Below are positions 1-6,827 of a DNA stretch of 14,946 bases, one piece after another. Source of the stretch: JAWXBK01 sp034439975. Its GTDB lineage: Bacteria; Pseudomonadota; Alphaproteobacteria; Dongiales; Dongiaceae. Position numbers and translations under genes: made by a program. The number at the start of each line of letters is the position of its first letter. Position 1 is the first letter of the stretch. Location of the stretch: contig JAWXBK010000107.1 of the NCBI GenBank assembly GCA_034439975.1, positions 1 to 14,946 on the forward strand, written 5' to 3'. The notes under the pieces are model-generated. The model searched no databases, was not told where the DNA came from, and was given only the letters and a program-made list of their open reading frames with translations.

Positions 1-1617
1 CCGTCGTTTCACGATCAGCATGGCAGCCATGCCATGACCGAAGCCGAGATCGAGGAAATGATCGATTCCTTCGTGACGCAGGCGCTGCTCGAGCAGCGCG
101 CCGGCTTCGACGGTGTCGATCTCTTTTCCGGTTACAACTGCCTGATCGACCAGTTCTGGTCGCCGATCACCAACCGGCGCGACGATCGCTGGGGCGGCAA
201 CCTGGAAAATCGCGTGCGGTTCGCCGCCGAAATCTGCTCGCGCATCCGCAAGGTCGCCGGCGAGGATTTCATCATCGGCATGACGGTGTCGGGCGGCGAG
301 CCGGCGGAAGGCGGGCTCGGCATCGAGGGTAAACAGGAAGTCGCTGCCTGGCTCGATACACGCGGGCTGGTCGATTACTTCTCGGTCGGTACCGGCTCGT
401 ATCTCAACGACTTCAACAAGATCGTGCCGCCCTTCATGTACGACATGATGCTCGGCCCGCCCGATGCGGCGAAGTACAAGGAAGCGGTCAAGCATGCGCG
501 GGTGACGGCGGAAGCACGCGTCAAGACACCAGCGAATGCCGAGAAGGTCATCGCCTCGGGCATGGCCGACATGGTGAGCCTGGTGCGCGCCCAGATCGCC
601 GATGCGCATCTCGCCAACAAAGCGAAGGATGGACGGCCCGAAGACGTGCGCCCCTGCATCTCCTGCAACCAGCTCTGCATCGGGCGGCGTTTGCGCGAGA
701 CCTGGGTCTCGTGCCTCGCCAACCCATCGGCCGGCCGCGAGTTCGAATGGAACGGCGATGTCGTGCCCCCAACCGAGAAGCCGCGCCATATCCTCGTCGT
801 CGGCGGCGGCCCCGCGGGCATGGAGGTCGCCCGCGTTGCGGCCGAACGCGGCCATCGCGTCACGCTGGTCGAACGGGATGCCGAACTGGGCGGGCAATTT
901 CGCCTTGCCGCCGGACAGCCGTTCCGCGGCGAGATCAGCCAGCTCATCGGCGACTGGTATCCGCATCAGCTCGAGAAACTTCAGGTGCGCATCCAGCTTC
1001 GCACCGACCTCAGGGCCGACGATATTCGGCGCTTTGGCGCCGATGCCGTGGTGCTGTGCACCGGATCGGAACCGGCCGGCGACGGCTATCAGCGCGCGCT
1101 GCCAGGCACCGCGAGGCTGCCGGGGGTCGACCAGGAGAATGTCTGTTCGGCGCACGATGTGCTCGCGGGACGGGTGGTGCCCGGCACGAACGTGCTGCTG
1201 CTCGACGATCTGAACGGCTGGTGGCCGGCCAGCGGCACGGCGCTCCATCTCGCGAAACAGCGACACCGGGTGACGCTGGTCACTGCCGCGGAATTGCCGG
1301 CGATGGCGCTCGATCACAGCAAGACGGATTACGAGACGCGACGATTGTTCGTCGAGTGGGGCGTCGAAACGGTCTGCACGACCGCGCTGCTGTCATGGCA
1401 GGGCAACAGTGCGCGGCTCCGTAATCTCATGTCGAACGAGGAAGAAACCCGCGAGTTCGATACGCTGGTGCTGGCGACCACGAACCGGCCAAACGACGGA
1501 CTGAGCAAGGCGCTGGCGAAAGACGGGATTGAGGTTCACGCCGTCGGCGACAATGTTGCTGCGCGGACCGCTGCGATGGCGTTCTTCGAGGCGCGCCGGC
1601 TCGCGATGACGCTCTAG
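1..1617 (+). CDS. FMN/FAD/4Fe-4S oxidoreductase, old yellow enzyme / trimethylamine dehydrogenase-like (5'-partial)
   Basis: The reading frame is open to the first base of the window, so the first Met (base 34) is internal and roughly 140 N-terminal residues are probably missing. Counting residues from base 1, the first ~210 are the C-terminal half of a TIM-barrel flavin domain, with the family signature around DQFWSP..NRR.D.WGG..ENR. Four cysteines at 219, 222, 226 and 238 (C-x2-C-x3-C-x11-C) match the 4Fe-4S site of 2,4-dienoyl-CoA reductase and trimethylamine dehydrogenase. A dinucleotide-binding motif VVGGGPAGME follows at about 266-275, then a second Rossmann-like segment. Family members oxidise amines, demethylate N-methyl compounds or reduce enoyl-CoAs in the cytoplasm. 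The adjacent importer and hydrolase lean toward a small N-containing substrate, but that is inference. Its stop codon overlaps the stop of the convergent permease gene. Confidence 0.9.
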   Translation, partial: PSFHDQHGSHAMTEAEIEEMIDSFVTQALLEQRAGFDGVDLFSGYNCLIDQFWSPITNRRDDRWGGNLENRVRFAAEICSRIRKVAGEDFIIGMTVSGGEPAEGGLGIEGKQEVAAWLDTRGLVDYFSVGTGSYLNDFNKIVPPFMYDMMLGPPDAAKYKEAVKHARVTAEARVKTPANAEKVIASGMADMVSLVRAQIADAHLANKAKDGRPEDVRPCISCNQLCIGRRLRETWVSCLANPSAGREFEWNGDVVPPTEKPRHILVVGGGPAGMEVARVAAERGHRVTLVERDAELGGQFRLAAGQPFRGEISQLIGDWYPHQLEKLQVRIQLRTDLRADDIRRFGADAVVLCTGSEPAGDGYQRALPGTARLPGVDQENVCSAHDVLAGRVVPGTNVLLLDDLNGWWPASGTALHLAKQRHRVTLVTAAELPAMALDHSKTDYETRRLFVEWGVETVCTTALLSWQGNSARLRNLMSNEEETREFDTLVLATTNRPNDGLSKALAKDGIEVHAVGDNVAARTAAMAFFEARRLAMTL

Positions 1618-2366
1618 CGGCGCGGCGCGTAGTGAGCGACCTGGCGCTCCAGCAGGCTCACGGCCAGAACCAGCAGATAGGCAAAGCAGAGAATACAGAT
1701 CATCAACGCCCAGAACCGGTCCATCAGGAAGTTCTGGGAATAGATCATCAGCCGCCGGCCGATACCGAATACGGCAACCAGGATCTGGCCGACCACCACG
1801 CCTTTGACACCCGCGATGACCGCGAGGCGCAACCCGACCAGCATCTCGGGCAGCGCCGCTGGAATCAGGATATGCAACACGATGTCGCGCCGCCTGGCAC
1901 CGAACGCGCGCGCCATGTCGATCAGACTCGGGCGCGCCTGCAGGATGCCGGCGCGCGTATCGAGAATGATGACCCAGATCGAGAACAGCACGACCGTCGC
2001 TATGACGGTGCCCATGCCGAAGCCGAACAGGACCATCAGCGCCGGCACCAAGGCTGTGAGCGGCGTTGCAAGAAAGATATCGACCCAGAGCCCCGCCGCC
2101 TTGTCGAACGGCCGCGACCGCGCCATCAGGATGCCCGCGGGGATGCCGGCGGCGAGCGCGAGAGCAAGACCGAGCGCGAGCGCGATCACGCTCTGCCGGA
2201 CATCGCTCGCGAAACCCGGATCGGCAAGCAACACGGGAACCGACGCCACCACATCGGAGAAGGGCGGCAACAACCGAAGCTGACCGGACCGGCCGACGAG
2301 TTCCCACAACCCGATCCAGCACAGGAGGCCGACCGCGGATCCGGCATGGCGCAGGAGGCGTCTCAT
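1614..2366 (-). CDS. ABC transporter permease, NitT/TauT (SsuC-like) family, second permease of operon
   Basis: A 250-residue inner-membrane protein of usual length for BPD_transp_1 permeases. Hydrophobic segments lie near residues 8-22, 60-85, 95-140, 180-205 and 215-240. The cytoplasmic EAA-type loop that contacts the ATPase is visible as ARAFGARRRDIVLHILIP.A around residues 145-165. It is the last gene of the importer operon and its ATG overlaps the ATPase stop as ATGA, which indicates translational coupling. Its TAG shares the CTAG tetranucleotide with the stop of the convergent flavoprotein. It differs from the other permease of this operon, so the membrane part of the transporter is probably a heterodimer (inference). 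The substrate is not deducible. Confidence 0.92.
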   Translation of the reverse strand: MRRLLRHAGSAVGLLCWIGLWELVGRSGQLRLLPPFSDVVASVPVLLADPGFASDVRQSVIALALGLALALAAGIPAGILMARSRPFDKAAGLWVDIFLATPLTALVPALMVLFGFGMGTVIATVVLFSIWVIILDTRAGILQARPSLIDMARAFGARRRDIVLHILIPAALPEMLVGLRLAVIAGVKGVVVGQILVAVFGIGRRLMIYSQNFLMDRFWALMICILCFAYLLVLAVSLLERQVAHYAPRR

Positions 2367-3121
2367 GTGAGGTAGTTCCTGAGGATGTGCCAGATCCGGT
2401 CGACCGTATCGATATAGGCACTGTCGCGCCGGATCCGGTCGGGATCCATCGCGCGGTCATGCACCGTATCGATGACATCGGTGACCCGGCCGGGGCGCGG
2501 CGACAGCAGCACGATCCGGTCCGACAGATAAACCGCTTCCTCGATGCTGTGCGTGACGAATAGTACCGTGCGCCGTTCGCCGCTCAACAGATCGCGCAGG
2601 TCCTCCTGGAACTTGCGACGGGTCTGTTCGTCGACCTGGCTGAACGGCTCGTCCATCAGAAGGATCGGCGCTTCGACGGCGAGCGCACGGGCAAGCCCGA
2701 CCCGCTGCTTCATGCCCCCGGAAAGCTCGTGCGGATAGCGATATTCGAAACCGGCAAGACCGACACGTTCGATCAGGCGATGCGCGATTGCCTCGCGCTC
2801 GCCGCGCACAACGCCGCGCAGCTCGAGCCCGTATCCGACATTGCGCAGCACGGTCGCCCAGGGCAGTAATGCAAAATCCTGGAAGACCAGAGCGCGATCG
2901 CGGCCGGGCCCGGCGACCGGCCGACCATCGACCAGAATCTCGCCGGCGCCGGGTTCAAGAAGGCCAGCGATCAGTTTGAGAAGTGTGGTCTTGCCGCAAC
3001 CGGAGGGACCGATCAGCGAGGTGAGCGCGCCATCGGGCGCATCGAAACTGACGCCCGCCAGCGCCTCGGTAACACCGCCGTAGGATTTATGAACGTCGCG
3101 AACGACAATGCCAGCGGTCAT
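2363..3121 (-). CDS. ABC transporter ATP-binding protein, NitT/TauT (SsuB-like) family
   Basis: A 252-residue cytoplasmic ATPase with all canonical motifs: Walker A GPSGCGKTT near residue 38, Q-loop VFQDFALLPW near 80, signature LSGGMKQR near 133, Walker B ILLMDEPF near 153, D-loop SQVDEQT, and the switch histidine in VTHSIEEA near 190. The motif set and length match the SsuB/TauB group, which powers import of sulfonates, nitrate, pyrimidine precursors and similar small anions or amines. It begins ten bases after the upstream permease stop and overlaps the downstream permease by four bases. It presumably serves both permeases. Confidence 0.95.
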   Translation of the reverse strand: MTAGIVVRDVHKSYGGVTEALAGVSFDAPDGALTSLIGPSGCGKTTLLKLIAGLLEPGAGEILVDGRPVAGPGRDRALVFQDFALLPWATVLRNVGYGLELRGVVRGEREAIAHRLIERVGLAGFEYRYPHELSGGMKQRVGLARALAVEAPILLMDEPFSQVDEQTRRKFQEDLRDLLSGERRTVLFVTHSIEEAVYLSDRIVLLSPRPGRVTDVIDTVHDRAMDPDRIRRDSAYIDTVDRIWHILRNYLT

Positions 3122-3131
3122 AGCGGCCTGC

Positions 3132-3896
3132 TCATGCGACGGCGGCCCCCGCCCAGCGTTCGGCCGGCAGCATACGGCGCTCGATCATCCGCAGCAGCGC
3201 CAGCGTGCCGGCGGCGAGGATGACGAACGCGACGATCGCCGCATACATCTCGGCATATTTTCCGATCGCGCGATTGAAGACGATCAGTTCGCCGATGCCG
3301 CTGGTGCTGATCAGGAGTTCCGCAAGGATCGCGCCGACGAAGGCACCGGCAACGCCAAGCCGGATGCCGGCCGCCAGCATTCCGCTGGCGGCGGGCAACA
3401 TGATCGTGACGATGCCGCGCCAGCGGCTGCCGACGAACGAACGATGCATGTCGAGCAGGATCGGGTTCACGGCGTGGATGCCGCGATAGGCGTTGAGGGC
3501 AACGATCGGCACGGCAAGCAGCATGACGGCGGCGAGCTTTGCGGCGAAACCGACGCCATAGATGCTGGCGATCAACGGCACCAGCGCTGCCATCGGTGCG
3601 GTATCGAGACAGATCAGGATGCCGACGAACGCCGCTTCCGTGACGCGGCTGAGCCCCATCGCGAGGCCGAGCGTCACGCCGACAATCAGGCTGAGCATGG
3701 TCCCGACGATGACCGGCCGCAGCGTCTCGCCAATCGCCGCGACGAGGCTGCCATCGTCGGCAAGCCGCAAGAGAGCGGCCACAACCTCGCTGAATGGCGG
3801 CAGAGAGAGCGACATGCCAAAACGACCCGCCGCCTCCCAGGCCGCGAGAACCGCAACGAGCGACAAAGCTCGCCAGGGCAGGCCGAACGTCGTCAT
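3132..3896 (-). CDS. ABC transporter permease, NitT/TauT (SsuC-like) family, first permease of operon
   Basis: A 254-residue permease starting MTTFGLPWRALSLVAVLAAWEAAGR. It has about six hydrophobic segments and an EAA-like loop (HRSFVGSRWRGIVTIMLPAA) at roughly residues 145-165. It follows the binding-protein gene by 13 bases. Its Shine-Dalgarno GGAG (seven-base spacer to the ATG) lies in the 3' arm of a 7-bp hairpin whose loop holds the binding-protein stop codon, so translation is probably coupled to that gene. It is related to but clearly not a copy of the second permease. Confidence 0.93.
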   Translation of the reverse strand: MTTFGLPWRALSLVAVLAAWEAAGRFGMSLSLPPFSEVVAALLRLADDGSLVAAIGETLRPVIVGTMLSLIVGVTLGLAMGLSRVTEAAFVGILICLDTAPMAALVPLIASIYGVGFAAKLAAVMLLAVPIVALNAYRGIHAVNPILLDMHRSFVGSRWRGIVTIMLPAASGMLAAGIRLGVAGAFVGAILAELLISTSGIGELIVFNRAIGKYAEMYAAIVAFVILAAGTLALLRMIERRMLPAERWAGAAVA

Positions 3897-3900
3897 GCCG

Positions 3901-3920
3901 CCGCTCCGGTCAGGGAGCGG
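3901..3920 (-). promoter_or_regulatory. Hairpin over binding-protein stop codon and permease Shine-Dalgarno
   Basis: On the transcribed (-) strand, CCGCTCC pairs perfectly with GGAGCGG across a six-base loop, CTGACC. The loop carries the UGA stop of the binding-protein gene (3912-3910). The 3' arm contains GGAG, the only good Shine-Dalgarno for the permease ATG at 3896. A ribosome finishing the upstream gene would open the 5' arm and free the site. The stem is seen directly. Its role as a translational-coupling or mRNA-stabilising element between an abundant binding protein and a less abundant permease is inference. Confidence 0.6.
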
Positions 3921-4941
3921 TGAATGTCACGTCCGTGCTGCCGAGCCGGGCAAGGGCCGCCTCGAGTGGCTCAAGGAACCAGAAATCCTCAACCTTGAGA
4001 CTCGATGCATCGCCTGTGATCTGGCCGCCGGTCGAAAAGAAAACGAGATCCTGTTCGGCTGCCTTCCGACCGCCAAGATCCGGCGGGAAGATGCCGTCGG
4101 CCGCGCCCTGGATCATGTATTTGGCGACCGCCGCATCGACCTCGGGCGGGAGATCGGTCATCAGCCCAAGCCGGACCCGTTCCTCGATGGCGTAATACGG
4201 ATCGGCCGCGACACGGCGATTCACATGCAGGAATGCTTCGATCAGGATGTCGATCTTGTCGCGGTTGGCTTCGATCCAGTCGATCCGGGCGAACATCGCC
4301 TCGTCGCTGGCGCTGATGTCGCCAGCCGGCAGAACGTGAAATTCGCCCGGCTTCGTCTCCAGCACCCGATCCTTGTTGGTGGCGTCGACATAGGTGAGGT
4401 TGATCGTTCCTTCGAGCAGCGCGTTCGCGCGCACTTCCGATCCGGGCAGGAACACCATCTCGCTGTACTCGATGCCGTTCGCCTGCGCCGCAAGCTGGGC
4501 CATGACGGTCGTCGCACCCGCCTGCGAATGCAGCGCGATAGGCATGCCATCGGCCGAGGCCCAGTCCGGATGCACCGACTTGTTGGCGACCGCATAGAAC
4601 TGGGTTTTGTAGTTCTGGAAGAGGAAACGCATCTGGTCGGGCACGTTCTGGATGATCGTATAGGGCGTGCCCGAGCCGAGATCGGCCTGACCGTTCAGCA
4701 CCGCCTGGTTGACCGTGTCTTCCTGGTTCAGCCAGAGCAGTTCGTAATCGACGCCCGCCGCCTTCGCATGTTCGAGCGCGATCAGCATGATCAGCCAGTC
4801 GGCCCCCGGCACGTCGCCGATAGCGACGCGCACCGGCTCGTCGGCCTGAGCCTTACTGCCGGGCAGGCCGATCGTCATACCGACGACCAGCAACGCCACC
4901 GCGATGCGGCCGAAAATCTGCTTCCATCCCCAACGTGTCAT
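3910..4941 (-). CDS. ABC transporter substrate-binding protein, NMT1/THI5-like (NitT/TauT) family
   Basis: A periplasmic binding protein of about 343 residues. The start MTRWGWKQ (4941) is preferred over a Met ten codons upstream (4971): AGGAGG lies five bases before the inner ATG, whereas the outer ATG has no ribosome site and sits in an inverted repeat. A Sec signal peptide is clear: basic n-region, hydrophobic IAVALLVVGMTIGL, cleavage probably after SKAQA. The mature part shows the two-lobe pattern of the family (VRVAIGDVPGADW, NGQADLGSGTPY, PIALHSQAGATT, INLTYVDATN). Downstream are permease, ATPase and permease genes, so this heads an importer operon. The ligand cannot be read from sequence. 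The family includes binders of sulfonates, pyrimidine precursors, nitrate and aromatic acids. Confidence 0.88.
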   Translation of the reverse strand: MTRWGWKQIFGRIAVALLVVGMTIGLPGSKAQADEPVRVAIGDVPGADWLIMLIALEHAKAAGVDYELLWLNQEDTVNQAVLNGQADLGSGTPYTIIQNVPDQMRFLFQNYKTQFYAVANKSVHPDWASADGMPIALHSQAGATTVMAQLAAQANGIEYSEMVFLPGSEVRANALLEGTINLTYVDATNKDRVLETKPGEFHVLPAGDISASDEAMFARIDWIEANRDKIDILIEAFLHVNRRVAADPYYAIEERVRLGLMTDLPPEVDAAVAKYMIQGAADGIFPPDLGGRKAAEQDLVFFSTGGQITGDASSLKVEDFWFLEPLEAALARLGSTDVTFTAP

Positions 4942-4946
4942 CGACC

Positions 4947-4952
4947 CCTCCT
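4947..4952 (-). promoter_or_regulatory. Strong Shine-Dalgarno deciding the binding-protein start
   Basis: The - strand reads AGGAGG here, five bases before the ATG at 4941-4939. The upstream in-frame ATG at 4971 has no such site. This fixes the start of the substrate-binding protein. Confidence 0.8.
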
Positions 4953-4955
4953 GTG

Positions 4956-4978
4956 CATGCGTTAACCGCATGATTCTA
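4956..4978 (-). promoter_or_regulatory. Putative -10 box with overlapping inverted repeat (operator candidate) for the importer operon
   Basis: A perfect inverted repeat, CATGCG and CGCATG separated by five bases (4956-4961 and 4967-4972), sits between the ATP-grasp stop codon and the Shine-Dalgarno of the binding-protein gene. Immediately upstream on the - strand is TAGAAT (4978-4973), five of six matches to a -10 box, which would place transcription start inside the repeat. No good -35 is visible. Reading it as a repressor operator or activator-dependent promoter is inference. It could instead be a short mRNA hairpin. Confidence 0.35.
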
Positions 4979-4992
4979 AAAGACTGACGTTT

Positions 4993-5895
4993 CTAACGCG
5001 ACCGGCGCCGCCTTTTCACCAACTGATCCAGGGCAGCAAATCCCGTGATCAGCCGCGGTATAAATTTCTGAAAGGTCTGGCGCCGCTCGCGCACCTTGGA
5101 TCGCGGACCGATGATAACCGGATTGGTATTAATCTCGAAGATCTGCGGTTTTCCATCGACCAGCGTGTAATCCATCCGGCCATAGCCGATCCCCGCCATG
5201 TCGAAGACGTCCCGCAACAACGGCGCATGCGGGTTCTTCGCGCTCACATAGGCGAGTTCCTCCTCGATCATTTGAGGCTCGAGTAATGCCGGCAGCTTGA
5301 TCACCCATTTGTCCGATATCTCGACCTGCGCCGGGATGAGCTTCGAGCCGATCCGGAACGTACCATATTTCCGAAATCGGCCGTCGGGGCTGCGATAATC
5401 GAGATACTCGACGATCAGGATATCGTCGCGCGGCACATTCGCCGCCAGCATGCGCTCGATCTCCTTCTCCAGCGTCACGCGATCGTGCAGCAGATCGGAG
5501 GCGGCGCCACCATGCTCGCTGTTGCGGCGCAAGAAAACGGGAAACCGTTCGGGCTCGCGCGCTTCCGACAAGCGGTACACATTGAAGCTGTTAATTCCGC
5601 GCTCGTAGAGCCTCCGCAGCAGCTCGTAACGACCCATAACGCGCGCCGGATCGTTGATCACCGCGCCGGGAGGAAGACGCTTGGAGAAGTTTCGGAAATT
5701 CTGGCTCATCCGCTCGGCGGCCGGAATGATCAACCGATCGACATCGCCGAAGATGATAGCGCGACGCTGGAGAGCCCGCCCGTTTGTCAGCTCCTCGTAG
5801 GGAAGCGGCTCCAGAACCTCGCGACCACGCGAGACGCGCTCCCGAAACAGCCGGATTGTGTAGAAGTGCTTCTTCGTCGCCAGAAAATAGGGCAA
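4993..5895 (-). CDS. Uncharacterised ATP-grasp-fold protein
   Basis: 300 residues, cytoplasmic. The start is TTG with GGAGA five bases before it; no ATG or GTG precedes it in frame before a TGA at 5943-5941. An N-terminal pre-ATP-grasp-like region (residues 1-110, including IFGDVDRL near 48-55) leads to ATP-grasp-like signatures: FLRRNSEHGG at 121-130 (nucleotide-binding loop region), IVEYLD at 161-166 (hinge-like), GRMDY at 239-243 and EINTNP at 254-259 (Mg2+-coordinating E/N pair typical of the fold). The extreme C-terminus is strongly basic (KRRRRSR). ATP-grasp enzymes join a carboxylate to an amine or thiol through an acyl-phosphate; no substrate can be named. It lies on the same strand between an isochorismatase-fold hydrolase and the importer operon, 51 bases from the latter's start codon. 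Confidence 0.75.
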   Translation of the reverse strand: MPYFLATKKHFYTIRLFRERVSRGREVLEPLPYEELTNGRALQRRAIIFGDVDRLIIPAAERMSQNFRNFSKRLPPGAVINDPARVMGRYELLRRLYERGINSFNVYRLSEAREPERFPVFLRRNSEHGGAASDLLHDRVTLEKEIERMLAANVPRDDILIVEYLDYRSPDGRFRKYGTFRIGSKLIPAQVEISDKWVIKLPALLEPQMIEEELAYVSAKNPHAPLLRDVFDMAGIGYGRMDYTLVDGKPQIFEINTNPVIIGPRSKVRERRQTFQKFIPRLITGFAALDQLVKRRRRSR

Positions 5896-6075
5896 AAAAT
5901 TCTCCGCTGACCCGCCGCCGCAACAAGCTCGAATCGGAGATCATGTCGACACCGACGGGCGCACAAATATTCGTCAGATTAGTCGGTTAGGTTGATTCGG
6001 AGCAAGCCGCACGGGCTGGTTTGAAGCCGGCCCATCGATATTCGGTCACCTGCAGTTTCTGCAAAAGCCCGCTCC

Positions 6076-6717
6076 TCAGGCTGTCGCGAACGTGCCGACA
6101 ACCTCATCGACGCTTTGGACGCGACAATAGCCGGCGAACGCGCGGAGAGCCCCCATATGCCGTTCCTGGGTGTGTGCGCCGCAGGCATCGGCAGCGCAGA
6201 TCATGTAATAGCCGCGATCCGCCCCGTCCCGTATGGCCATGTCGACGCACTGGTCGGTCAGCAGTCCGACGACGATTACATTCTCGATGCCCATGTTGCG
6301 CAGGACATAATCGACGATCGTCGAATTGAACACGCCCGACGAGCTCTTCGGCAATACGATGTCATCTTTGGCCGGTGCCACTTCCGGCATGATTTCGGCC
6401 AGCGGCGAGCCCTTCGGAATGATCATGTCCGAGAGTTTGTAGTCGAGACAGGCGTCGCGCCCATCGCCGGTGAGGCATTCGATCCGCGTGTAGACGATCT
6501 CACCGCCGCGGGCGCGCGTCTCGTCGATCATCCGGCGCATCGCCGGCAACACGCGCGCACGAATGGCCTGCACATATTCGGGCCGCTTGCGCGCCTGCTC
6601 GTCGGTGATCTCGCTCATCTGCGTATCGATCACCAGCACGGCGGTCTTTTTCGGATCGAGCCGGCGGTTGCGCGTCGGCTGCGAGGGCGGCATCAGGTCG
6701 GTCGCCATCTTGTTCAT
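6076..6717 (-). CDS. Isochorismatase-family cysteine hydrolase
   Basis: 213 residues. The catalytic triad is visible: Asp31 in VLVIDTQ, Lys124 in VLPKSSSGVFNST, and Cys157 in VVGLLTDQCVD, where the segment before the cysteine carries the family's cis-peptide region. Characterised relatives hydrolyse C-N bonds in N-carbamoylsarcosine, biuret, ureidoacrylate and nicotinamide; LTDQCVD and the long insert around CLTGDGRDACLDYKLSD resemble the ureide/carbamoyl branch more than true isochorismatases. This is a family-level inference. The ATG has GGAGG about seven bases upstream and a consensus TATAAT in front of it. 180 bases separate its stop from the ATP-grasp TTG start; they hold no supported gene and no convincing terminator or promoter. 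The leader contains three GATCCG copies. Confidence 0.9.
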   Translation of the reverse strand: MNKMATDLMPPSQPTRNRRLDPKKTAVLVIDTQMSEITDEQARKRPEYVQAIRARVLPAMRRMIDETRARGGEIVYTRIECLTGDGRDACLDYKLSDMIIPKGSPLAEIMPEVAPAKDDIVLPKSSSGVFNSTIVDYVLRNMGIENVIVVGLLTDQCVDMAIRDGADRGYYMICAADACGAHTQERHMGALRAFAGYCRVQSVDEVVGTFATA

Positions 6718-6756
6718 CGGATCCCTCCCCCGGATCGTCGGATCGGGCGGATTATA
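6718..6756 (-). promoter_or_regulatory. Promoter -10 and leader with triple GATCCG repeat upstream of the isochorismatase-family gene
   Basis: The - strand carries a perfect TATAAT at 6756-6751, about 34 bases before the ATG at 6717. The expected -35 region is GC-rich and does not resemble TTGACA. Between the -10 and the start codon, GATCCG occurs three times (6744-6739, 6736-6731, 6723-6718); the first two, as CGATCCG, are spaced by one base. The repeats may be a regulator site or chance in GC-rich DNA. Confidence 0.45.
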
Positions 6757-6797
6757 GAACAGGCCCGCGCCGGCCGGGAGCCGACCGATGGAGGGAC

Positions 6798-6819
6798 CCC
6801 GGCGCCCCCCTCTGCCGGG
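6798..6819 (-). terminator. GC hairpin downstream of the Lon-like gene (weak terminator candidate)
   Basis: CCCGGC and GCCGGG form a six-base stem with a ten-base loop just after the Lon-like stop codon (6828) on its strand. No run of T follows, so intrinsic termination is uncertain; the hairpin may only mark the 3' end of the transcript. Confidence 0.25.
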
Positions 6820-6827
6820 CCGGTCGT

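Noticed and set aside
3108..3923. 271-codon + strand frame rich in Asp, Arg, His and Gln
   Set aside because: Exact antisense of the first permease gene; the composition is typical of a shadow frame.
3562..4965. 467-codon open frame on the + strand
   Set aside because: It lies antisense to the binding-protein gene and part of a permease, is rich in Arg/His/Asp with no recognisable domain, and is explained by GC-rich codon bias of the real genes on the other strand.
4942..4971. Longer form of the substrate-binding protein from the Met at 4971
   Set aside because: No ribosome site precedes it, it falls in the inverted repeat, and it would put ten polar residues before the signal peptide; the Met at 4941 has AGGAGG.
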